Source of the DNA: Yponomeuta sedellus
Lineage: Eukaryota; Arthropoda; Insecta; Lepidoptera; Yponomeutidae
Length of the DNA stretch: 64,000 bases
Assembly: GCA_934045075.1 (NCBI GenBank)
Contig: OW203740.1
Span: 16,829,944 to 16,893,943, forward strand
Reading direction: 5' to 3'
Numbering within the stretch: position 1 is the stretch's first letter; the number at the start of each line of letters is the position of its first letter. The position numbers and the translations under genes were made by a program. The notes under the pieces were generated by a model. That model was not told where the DNA came from. It saw nothing but the letters and a program-made list of their open reading frames with translations, and searched no databases. Below, one piece after another: positions 55,005-64,000 of this stretch.

Positions 55005-55170
55005 GTAGTAGGTAATACCACTCGCTAACGGTGAAGGAAAACGTCGTGGGTTATCCTGAGTCAGATATTTTAGCACTTGAAATTGCCAATCCACCTTAAT
55101 TAAGCCCATTCGCTTTCTGACAGAGGGTGTGTTCCCTGCAGTGGGACGTTTACATAAAAATAGCATAACC
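55005..55170 (+). repeat. SINE family M part
   Basis: 'ccactcgctaacggtgaagg', 'aaaacgtcgtgggttatcc', 'cacttgaaattgccaatcc', 'taattaagcccattcg', 'tgcagtgggacgtttac'. Confidence 0.65.
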
Positions 55171-55615
55171 GATGTCAATGTTGTTAGTTTTAGAAACGAT
55201 AAATTACGTGGAGAAGAAGCTAAAAACTCCAAATTTATTCTTATTAAAAACCTATTAAGTTAATAGCCTTCTTGGTACTCTGCCGCCCGACAGCGATGTG
55301 GCTCAAATATTTTATTTAAATTAGAATGTTTTAGGTTTAGTTCCATTTTTATCATTAATTATTATTATTATTATAAATGTTTATAAATTGAATTACATAA
55401 TAAACAATTTTACAGAAATTGGATGAAAAACGTAAATTATTTAAATTAAAATAAATTTATATGATTGATTGATATGAACTTTAACTTATTTCTCATGAAT
55501 GTATTGCACACTAGAAACAATCGTAATCTTAATACCCGTTACCCTTAATTTATTATTTAAAAACGGATATCTTAATAATCCCTAAGGTTTTTCGCATAGA
55601 GTATGCGTTTACTTA
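55171..55615. other. No feature seen
   Basis: Very AT-rich; no frames or matches. Confidence 0.4.
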
Positions 55616-55895
55616 CAAATCAACCCACTGCTGGCGCACGGGCCTCTTCCTGCATCGCTAGAAGGTTAAGTCACTCTCCAATACAGGGCCAAGTCCGGTT
55701 TGATGAAGGATTATAAGACAGCGGCGCGACTTACTGTAAGAAGTTTTCAAGCCGTAAGGCCTCTGAGATGGCTTAACGACTGTCATTACATGACAGCCGG
55801 CACCAACGGCTTAGCATGCCTTGAGCAGCACGGAAGCGTTCCAAAAGAATGCCACTAGCGGTAATCACGGGATGGTCATCCAGTACCCGGTGCTT
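55616..55895 (+). repeat. Family A copy
   Basis: From 'caacccactgctggcgcacg' to 'cacgggatggtcatccagta', with a deletion around 'aagccgtaaggcctc'. Confidence 0.78.
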
Positions 55896-56319
55896 ACTAC
55901 AGGGATTTTTTAACTAATTAAAAATCATAAATAGATCCATGTCCTTCTCTATCCGTTTAATCTGTGATCGGACGAAGTTTCCAGTAAGAGCGGCAAAGCT
56001 CCCGTTTACGTCGGTGCCCACTTGCCGCAATTTATTTGCTCCAATTGTTTTAACTCCTGCCTCCTCCCGCGCTCTTTGTTACTGCTCTATTTGAGAAAAA
56101 TAGGAGGGATCATTTAATTCAGTTACACGCCGCGAAGGGAGACGTCGTGAGAGAAGTTGATTTAGATGGGCGCTCGGTATTGAACTTGTCGGTGGAGATA
56201 AGGCTAACGAGGGAAAGTGGCTACTCCGTCCAAAAATACAGTCCACTTTCATTTGGAGTAGTGTGCCGTGGGAGGTGTATGGACGTGTAAGGCTTGAACT
56301 GGGGTTCTAAAACCGAAGC
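55896..56319. other. No feature seen
   Basis: Mixed composition with no frame or repeat match. Confidence 0.4.
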
Positions 56320-56510
56320 GGCTAAAAATTCCACCCACGCCTCGTATTCGAACCCGCGACCTCTGGCTATCCGTGCCAGCGCTCTTTCAACTGAGCTTAC
56401 GGGCAACTCATCGCCATCAGTGAAATTTCGAACCTCTTTACAATATTCTCTGTGTTACGTACAGGCAGCGACATCTGGCTGAAGTAATTTGCATCACTTG
56501 CAAATTACTT
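56320..56510 (-). repeat. SINE family B
   Basis: 'gctaaaaattccacccacg', B box side 'tattcgaacccgcgacctc', 'tttcaactgagcttacggg', 'gaaatttcgaacctctttac', 'tggctgaagtaatttgcat'. Confidence 0.82.
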
Positions 56511-56629
56511 GGGATTCTTTTATGTTAGAATATACTGAGTTGAGTGACGTTGATTTTAACCTTATTTAACCTACTCCAGCTGTCAAATGCTGGAGTACCT
56601 GGAGTGGAGAACAAACTAACAACCAAACA

Positions 56630-56760
56630 TAGGACGCCCAGCTCGCTGGTCTGGCGATCTGAGGCAGATTGCTGGCAATGGCTGGATAAAGATGGCTAAG
56701 GCCATAAGGAAGTGGCGCTTCTTGAGGGAGTCATATGCTCAGTTTAGAACCTTTTCTGGT
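56630..56760 (+). pseudogene. RTE-like LINE ORF2, C-terminal scrap
   Basis: One frame reads 'GRPARWSGDLRQIAGNGW' and 'KWRFLRESYAQFRTF', the conserved end of a LINE ORF2 of the endonuclease-reverse transcriptase type (GRPxxRW then WxxLxExYAQ). It is 5'-truncated. Confidence 0.65.
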
Positions 56761-57149
56761 ACCATGACACACAGCTCCTCCACCAGCTAAGCTCACTTTG
56801 TCACGGCTGTATGAAGTTACTTTATTTAATTACTTTAATTATTGGTATTTCTGTGTGTGTGTTCTTTATCTAGCCATGTTAATATTTTAAGATTTTGTGT
56901 TGTGGTATTTGAATAATTTTTTTTCTATTCTATTCTATAAGTATATCCTGCAGGGGACGAGAACAGTCTAATAAATTCGTAATTATTTAGAACTTGCTGT
57001 GCTCGTTGCTACTCGCGGTTTATTAGGGTAAATAAATTGTGTTAACAGTAAAATATGTTTTCCCGCAGTAAAACGTAGCCTATGCGTTTATCCAGGGTGT
57101 CAGTTAATTCCATGCCAAATATTATTAAAATCGCTCCAAGCGTTTAGAA
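56761..57149. other. No feature seen
   Basis: AT-rich sequence; possible 3' tail 'tttctattctattctataa' near 56915-56940. Confidence 0.4.
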
Positions 57150-57515
57150 GGGAAGCGCTCGTGGCCTAGGCGAACCGAGTGATTGGAATCGATTACTCGG
57201 TTAAGCAACAACAGGCGCGGTCAGGTATGGGATGGGTGAGCGTCCCGTGACTACCGCTAGTGGCATTTTTCCGAGCGCTTCCGTCCTTCGCAAGGCACGT
57301 TAAGCCGTTGGTGCCGGCTGTCATGTAATGGCAGTCGTTAAGCCATGTCAGAGGCCTTGTGGGCGGCTTGATAACTTCTGACATTAAGGCCCGCCACTGT
57401 CTTACAATCCTCCACCAACCCGGACTTGGCCCCCGTGGTGGAGTATAGCCCAACCTTCCTGCGATGCAGGAAGAGACCCGTGCCCCAGCAGTGGGGACAT
57501 ACAAGGGTTGATAAC
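57150..57515 (-). repeat. Family A, full-length copy
   Basis: Inverse order complete from 'agcgctcgtggcctaggcg' to 'acatacaagggttgata', among the least diverged copies here. The 119-codon minus-strand frame through it is repeat-derived. Confidence 0.88.
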
Positions 57516-58159
57516 GTTTAGAAGTGAAGATGTAACAAACATACACACTCACAAACTTTCGCCTTTATAATGTTAGCGTAAGTGTGATGTGATAGCAGGG
57601 CCAGTTTACACCAACACTTTGTCTCATTTTGCAATATTAACTTCGGCCATTATGTAAATCATCTCAATACAAGACAAAGCGTATTTGGTTACATACGCAT
57701 TCACATACATGGTAATCTTAAGCCAGATACTCGAGCGTCATTGAACCTACTCTGGATGCCTTTCGGATTTCGCCATAGAATAATGCCAGAAGATTCTTTG
57801 GTGACTTGAAAGAAAACTTTTTTTGACCTCAGTCGGTAATTAAGCACCTTTATGTTTTGCCTATAAGGCATAATCTTATATTATCTTATTTTGACTACAC
57901 GGCTTCATAGAAAAGCGGCCCTATGTTTTATATTTATATGTCGTGTTAAAAATGTATGATCGATGGACTGTGGGTATTAGTTAAAACTAGCATAATTAAC
58001 ACAAAAAACTGTTTATTTTTTTAATTAAACCTGCAAAACTAAGTACTACCGTTTGAATTTTGTTTTATCTTAAACTACCCAAACAAATTGACTTTTTCTT
58101 TTAAAAGTATATCTTGTGCACTTAAAAAGTGGTTGCAATTTAAAAAGTGTAATAGTGTA
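57516..58159. other. No gene seen
   Basis: AT-rich. TATCTTATTTTG at 57880 resembles retroposon 3' ends. Confidence 0.4.
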
Positions 58160-58375
58160 GTGTAAGGTACTCGGGGCTGCAAGTGATGCAAATTACTTCA
58201 GCCAGATATCACTGCCTGTACGTAATACAGAGAGTATTGTGAAGAGGTTCGAAATTTCACTGATGCCGTTAGTCGCCTATTAGCTCAGTTGGAAGAGCGC
58301 TGGCACGGTTAGCCAGAGGTCACGGGTTCGAGTCTCGGCATGGGTGGAATTTTTAGCCCCTACATAGGTTTTTTA
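58160..58375 (+). repeat. SINE family B, good copy
   Basis: 5' block 'ctcggggctgcaagtgatgc', then 'gaggttcgaaatttcactg', A box 'tagctcagttgg', anticodon arm CTGGC-ACGGTTA-GCCAG, B box 'ggttcgagtct' and 'atttttagcccctacatagg'. Confidence 0.85.
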
Positions 58376-58441
58376 AAAGTGTAATACTTACATAATAAAA
58401 TTAGTTATTAACATACTTAATAACTAATTACCGAACTGTAC

Positions 58442-59813
58442 CCATGCTCTGGCCTGATATCCCAGGATGTTTATTCGCAAGTCGAGGCTTTAGTTCCAGG
58501 GGTATCAATTTTGGATAAGGCAACATTCACACTTTTGGGTGCACCGGTGTTTCCGGAGGGAGTGCCGGGGGTTCTGTCGTCCAAAATGAAAATACTGACT
58601 GAAGCTGAGCCTCACCTGAAGCGTCTTACTGCGCATGTCGCTTTGTCAATTCTGCGGAGCTGCTTGTCTATGCCAAGGCTAACATACACTGTCCGTACGG
58701 CCCCAATCTGGTTATATGTGAGAGAAGCTTCTGCTTACGACAATGTGCTTAAGAAGCTTTTGGAAAGTGTCGTCAACATTGAGATGTCTCCTTCTCAGTG
58801 GAGTCAGGCTGTGCTTCCCGTAAGATATGGTGGGTTGGGAATCCGTCGACTGCAGGACACGGAGCTAGCTGCTTTCTTGGCTTCGTCGCATGGGGTATTC
58901 GACCTGGTCACTAGTATTTTACAATGGGTTTAGCATTCCCTTTGCAGACGAGGCCTTGAGCTTGTGGCGTGCGCGTTGTCCTAACAGTGATCTACCGTAG
59001 CAGCCTGAACATCAGCGGGCTTGGGACGAGGAGCTGTGCAAGGTCACCTTGGACTTGTTAGTGACTGAGAGCTCTGGTGCCGAGCGGGCACGTTTACTGG
59101 CTGCATCCCAGCCAGATGCGGGAATTTGGCTACATGCGCTGCCTTCACCGCAACTGGGTACTTTTTTGGACGATGGTTCCCTAAGAATTGCAGTGGCACT
59201 GCGTTTGGGCTGTGTAATTTGTGAGCCGCATCGTTGCTTCTGTGGCGCGGAGGTCGATTCACTGGGGCACCACGGGCTCCACTGTGTTAGAAGTGCGGGT
59301 AGACTCTCTCGTCATCATGTTATCAATGATATCGTCCGGAGGGCTCTCATCTCAGCCGATATTCCGGCGGTTCTCGAACCACCAGGATTGAGTCGTAGTG
59401 ATGGGAGACGTCCGGATGGTCTCACTTTGATACTATGGGAGAGGGGTCGGTCACTACTTTGGGACGCGACTTGTGTATGCACATTCGCCCCATCACATGT
59501 GGGCAAAACATCTGTCACCCCTGGAGCCGCTGCAGAACAAGCAGCAGCAGCAAGGCAGAAATGTTTTAAATACGGGCCGCTAATGAGCAATTATTTTTTC
59601 GTGCCTCTAGCATTAGAGACAACTGGAGTCTGGGGTTCTCAAGGGAAAACTTTTATTAAAGAATTAGGGCGGCGCTTGAGGAACCGTGGTCTTAACAAAC
59701 GCTCAGGGGCATTTCTGATGCAGAGGATCTCCCTTGCTGTGCAGCGTGGTAACGCTGCCAGCGTTATGGGGACCTTTGGGTCAGAGATGTCTCAAAGTGG
59801 TCTATTTAATTGA
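58442..59813 (+). pseudogene. RLE-type retrotransposon protein, C-terminal half
   Basis: Two open stretches (58442-58933 and 58932-59813, the second in another frame with a stop near 59000) form one ancestral reading of about 455 codons. It begins 'PCSGLISQDVYSQVEALVPG' and has 'LPVRYGGLGIRRLQDTELAA', 'GIWLHALPSPQLGTFLDDG', then 'CFCGAEVDSLGHHGLHC' (a C-x-C-x8-H...C knuckle), 'SRSDGRRPDGLTLI' followed by 'LLWDATC' (a PD...D pattern as in restriction-like nucleases), and ends 'FLMQRISLAVQRGNAASV'. A CCHC knuckle followed by such a nuclease at the C-terminus is the R2-type layout. The RT domain is not in the window. Confidence 0.7.
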
Positions 59814-61054
59814 CATTTTGTATTTTATTAAGGACATTTTCTATGTAATATTGTATAGTTATGACGATACGATTGTGGATTTGTTTAGTTTAAGTTAACT
59901 TTATAATTATTGTGCATGTGAAATTTTTTGTAAGTGATCTCTGAGCATAGTGAAATAACAACAACGCAACCATGATTTCATCGAATTTACATCCAAAATA
60001 TACATAGTTACTAATTGAATATTGTATTGTATAGAAACCTACCTGCCTCAACACCCGCTCTAAATTACCACTATAAAGCGGTCGAGTGATGGCATGTTAG
60101 CTGAGTTCTCTGTAATTACCTATTCTAATCAAAATAATATGTTTGGACGCAGTCTAAAAAAATGTTAAATCTTTGTGACTAATATTTGTACTTGTGAATG
60201 AAAAATAACCTCTAGTAGGTTTGTATGTTACATATTTTTTCACACTTTTTGTGTGTCGCAAAGGAACAAGCCTTCCTTGAGTTCAAGTTTCATTCGATTT
60301 CTCGATTCATATAACTGTGCGTCTTGTTAGCCCTATACAAGATTGCGTTGTTTTACGACTTCAGAAATGGAATCAAAGTTTCTTCAACAGAATGAAATCT
60401 AAGACAGCCTATCAAAACATCATACCGCTCCAACAAACTTTGAAACAGAACTGTAATTACATTTGTCTGACTGATCAAAACAACTATCAAACAAGCATCT
60501 TAAAAAAAGAACAAGTGCGAGTAAGAATCACGCTCTCAGGGTTCCGTACAAACTAGGTACATACCTATAATAAAATTAACTTTAGAGTGGCATGGTAGTT
60601 AATTTCGTACTGCTCAACTGTAATGATATGTGCCCTCATATGTTTTTTTGCGGCATAAACGGCCGTTACTTTTTGCGTTAATTTAAAAGTATTGTTTTTC
60701 CAACTTCACCTGAGTATAATATGGTTTTAATTTCAACTCGATACCTTTACACTTTTTCGATATGAAGGGTCTTGACAGGGTTTCATCTTTCCTCTTGAGG
60801 TACGGACCCCTAAAAACGACGACACACACCCAATGCAATTTATCTCTAAAATCTTCTTTGACTTTCGCATTTATATAAATTACAGTTACACGAGCAACTC
60901 ACGAAGAGAGAAACATCTAGCAAACTTGTTTAATAAGCCGCCCAGCGAAACGCTGTATTATAAGGGGATTGGACTTTATCTAGCGATGGACTGTGAGAAG
61001 CGGTTGAGAACCCGATTGGCTCTATTTTAAGACCCTAATTATATTAATATCAAT
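59814..61054. other. No gene recognised
   Basis: 59814-60000 is probably the 3' untranslated part of the preceding element. The frame 60833-61030 ends 'LYLAMDCEKRLRTRLALF' directly before the satellite and might be the end of another retroelement ORF. I cannot name it. Confidence 0.35.
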
Positions 61055-63095
61055 GTAATGTGAGCATAATGTAAATGTTATGTAATTGTAATGTAATTGT
61101 AATGTAAAATGTAAGGCAAATGTAATGTAAATGTAATGTATATGTGATGTAAATGTGATGTAAATGTGATGTAAATGTGACGTAAATGTGATGTAAATAT
61201 GATGTAAATGTAATGTAAATGTTATGTAAATGTAATGTAAATGTAAAGTAAATGTAATGTAAATGTAATGTAATGTAATGTAATGTAATGTAATGTAATG
61301 TAATGTAATGTAATGTAATGTAATGTAATGTAATGTAATGTAATGTAATGTAATGTAATGTAATGTAATGTAATGTAATGTAATGTAATGTAATGTAATG
61401 TAATGTAATGTAATGTAATGTAATGTAATGTAATGTAATGTAATGTAATGTAATGTAATGTAATGTAATGTAATGTAATGTAATGTAATGTAATGTAATG
61501 TAATGTAATGTAATGTAATGTAATGTAATGTAATGTAATGTAATGTAATGTAATGTAATGTAATGTAATGTAATGTAATGTAATGTAATGTAATGTAATG
61601 TAATGTAATGTAATGTAATGTAATGTAATGTAATGTAATGTAATGTAATGTAATGTAATGTAATGTAATGTAATGTAATGTAATGTAATGTAATGTAATG
61701 TAATGTAATGTAATGTAATGTAATGTAATGTAATGTAATGTAATGTAATGTAATGTAATGTAATGTAATGTAATGTAATGTAATGTAATGTAATGTAATG
61801 TAATGTAATGTAATGTAATGTAATGTAATGTAATGTAATGTAATGTAATGTAATGTAATGTAATGTAATGTAATGTAATGTAATGTAATGTAATGTAATG
61901 TAATGTAATGTAATGTAATGTAATGTAATGTAATGTAATGTAATGTAATGTAATGTAATGTAATGTAATGTAATGTAATGTAATGTAATGTAATGTAATG
62001 TAATGTAATGTAATGTAATGTAATGTAATGTAATGTAATGTAATGTAATGTAATGTAATGTAATGTAATGTAATGTAATGTAATGTAATGTAATGTAATG
62101 TAATGTAATGTAATGTAATGTAATGTAATGTAATGTAATGTAATGTAATGTAATGTAATGTAATGTAATGTAATGTAATGTAATGTAATGTAATGTAATG
62201 TAATGTAATGTAATGTAATGTAATGTAATGTGAATGTAATGTAATGTAATGTAATGTAAATGTAATGTAAATGTAATGTAAATGTAATGTAAATGTAATG
62301 TAAATGTAATGTAAATGTAATGTAAATGTAATGTAAATGTAATGTAAATGTAATGTAAATGTAATGTAAATGTAATGTAAATGTAATGTAAATGTAATGT
62401 AAATGTAATGTAAATGTAATGTAAATGTAATGTAAATGTAATGTAAATGTAATGTAAATGTAATGTAAATGTAATGTAAATGTAATGTAAATGTAATGTA
62501 AATGTAATGTAAATGTAATGTAAATGTAATGTAAATGTAATGTAAATGTAATGTAAATGTAATGTAAATGTAATGTAATGTAATGTAAATGTAATGTAAA
62601 TGTAATGTAAATGTAATGTAAATGTAATGTAAATGTAATGTAAATGTAATGTAAATGTAATGTAAATGTAATGTAAATGTAATGTAAATGTAATGTAAAT
62701 GTGATGTAAATGTAATGTAAATGTAATGTAAATGTAATGTAAATGTAATGTAAATGTAATGTAAATGTAATGTAAATGTAATGTAAATGTAATGTAAATG
62801 TAATGTAAATGTAATGTAAATGTAATGTAAATGTAATGTAAATGTAATGTAAATGTGATGTAAATGTAATGTAAATGTAATGTAAATGTAATGTAAATGT
62901 AATGTAAATGTAATGTAAATGTAATGTAAATGTAATGTAAATGTAATGTAAATGTAATGTAAATGTAATGTAAATGTAATGTAAATGTAATGTAAATGTA
63001 ATGTAAATGTAATGTAAATGTAATGTAATGTAAATGTAATGTAAATGTAATGTAAATGTAATGTAAATGTAATGTAAATGTAATATAAATGTAAA
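61055..63095. repeat. 2-kb composite satellite: 5-mer block inside 11-mer blocks
   Basis: 61055-61260 is degenerate 11-mer (tgatgtaaatg variants). 61265-62231 is an almost pure TAATG pentamer, about 190 units. 62232-63095 is an 11-mer TAATGTAAATG, about 76 units, with rare pentamer slips (62570-62585, 63022) and G variants (62701, 62857). The 11-mer is the pentamer plus a 6-base variant TAAATG. The 628-codon minus-strand frame through the array is an artefact. Confidence 0.93.
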
Positions 63096-63173
63096 TGAAA
63101 TGTAACAAGAGTTTTTGAGTGTCTAAATACAGACCATGTCTAAGCCGTCTTACCCGTTACAAAACACAGTATT

Positions 63174-63498
63174 CGATATCAACCCTTGTATGTCCCCACT
63201 GCTGGGGCTGGGTTTCTTCCTGTATTGCAGGAAGGTTAGGCCTTACCCGGACTTGGCCCCCTTGGTGGAGGATTGCTAGGCCGTAGCGGGCCTTACTGTC
63301 AGAAGTTATTAAGCCGCCCATAAGGCCTCTGACACGGCTTAGCGACTGTCATTACATGATCATTACGGAAACGTTCGGAAAAAAATCCACTACTTGTAGT
63401 CACAGGACGGTCACCTATCAAGCACCTAACCGCGCCTGTAGTTGCTTAACTCAAGTGATTGATTCCAATCACTCGGTTCGACTAGGCCACGGGCGCTT
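63174..63498 (+). repeat. Family A copy with small deletions
   Basis: From 'gatatcaacccttgtatgtc' to 'cgactaggccacgggcgct'. Pieces are missing near 63245 and 63358. Confidence 0.82.
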
Positions 63499-64000
63499 TA
63501 CACACAGTATTGTGGTAAATATATTTTCAAACACTTGCTCAACACCTGTCTAAAGGATAATGCAATGTTGCCTAGTAGATTGGGCCCAAAAAAATTAAAT
63601 CTGTGTGCAGAGACAAAAAATACACCACTTTACTCGTATAGATCTCAACTTCCTTCAACTTTTGTTTTAACGTCAAGGAATTTGGCCCCAGAAAAAAAAA
63701 TATCTTGGCGCACAAAAAAAAGTGTTACCTGAGAATGAGAACGAAAGCAGTATTATTTTTGAAAAATCCTATTATAAATGAGAATAAGCTGTACAAAAAT
63801 GTACTAAATGCGAAGTAAGAAACATTATATTCCAGTCAACTTTTGTTTTTGTGGAGAATTATGGGACTAGATAGTAGAGAATGAAAAGATCACTACGCAA
63901 ATAACGAAGAGAAACAAATAACAAATAAACTCGCTTATAACTTTTTTATTTTACCCGTAAAATAAATAAAACATTTTATATATTTGGTGCGGCATAGAAA
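63499..64000. other. No feature seen
   Basis: AT-rich to the window end; the small frame 63535-63732 matches nothing I know. Confidence 0.4.

Noticed and set aside
57193..57552. A 119-codon minus-strand frame
   Set aside because: It lies entirely in a family A copy; similar chance frames occur in other A copies (9257, 10441, 27702, 48517).
61222..63108. A 628-codon minus-strand frame of His/Tyr/Ile/Thr/Leu repeats
   Set aside because: It is the pentamer/11-mer satellite read in frame; no protein features.

Overview
This window looks like repeat-dense, intergenic nuclear DNA of an insect, most probably a moth or butterfly (Lepidoptera). The reasons are the AT-rich background, long microsatellites, several tRNA-headed SINE families, decayed non-LTR retrotransposons of kinds common in Lepidoptera, many small TIR elements, and a 200-base run of N (assembly gap) at 38235-38434. 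I see no intact single-copy host gene, no true tRNA or rRNA gene, no CRISPR and no operon. Most open frames lie inside repeats. The group is inferred from repeat style; no host gene confirms it.

Layout. 1-3350: unannotated sequence, then a decayed ~125-bp satellite (1600-3300) holding a palindromic element. 3350-9830: fragments of the repeat families I call A, B, C, F, I and M, a CATA array that is the overgrown tail of an F copy, and a GC-richer stretch of unknown nature (7600-8380). 9829-15924: a 3.05-kb segment in two near-identical head-to-tail copies. 16088-19720 (minus): a nearly complete but frameshifted LINE (LINE-1) with endonuclease and reverse transcriptase. 20070-30930: small transposons (Harbinger-like, Tc1/mariner-like, fold-backs) and SINEs, including one whose 3' tail has become a 1.1-kb TTTA array, and RTE-like LINE ends. 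30930-40490: mostly short repeats, a 184-bp tandem duplication, the gap, and a complete Harbinger-like MITE. 40490-46690 (plus): a second, older LINE (LINE-2) with ORF1 and ORF2, broken by a family A copy, a 420-bp insert and a 1160-bp internally deleted piggyBac element. 46690-58375: more repeats, a hAT-like MITE with a perfect 8-bp target duplication, fold-backs and a possible SWIM-protein fragment. 58442-59813: the C-terminal half of a retrotransposon protein with a CCHC knuckle and a restriction-like nuclease signature. 61055-63095: a 2-kb array built from a 5-mer and an 11-mer.

The parts do not form a pathway. What the window records is layered insertion: SINEs into older repeats, DNA transposons into LINEs, and repeat tails expanding into microsatellites. 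Family names A to Q are mine, based on copies compared inside this window. Boundaries are by eye, usually within 5-20 bases, except where a target-site duplication fixes them.
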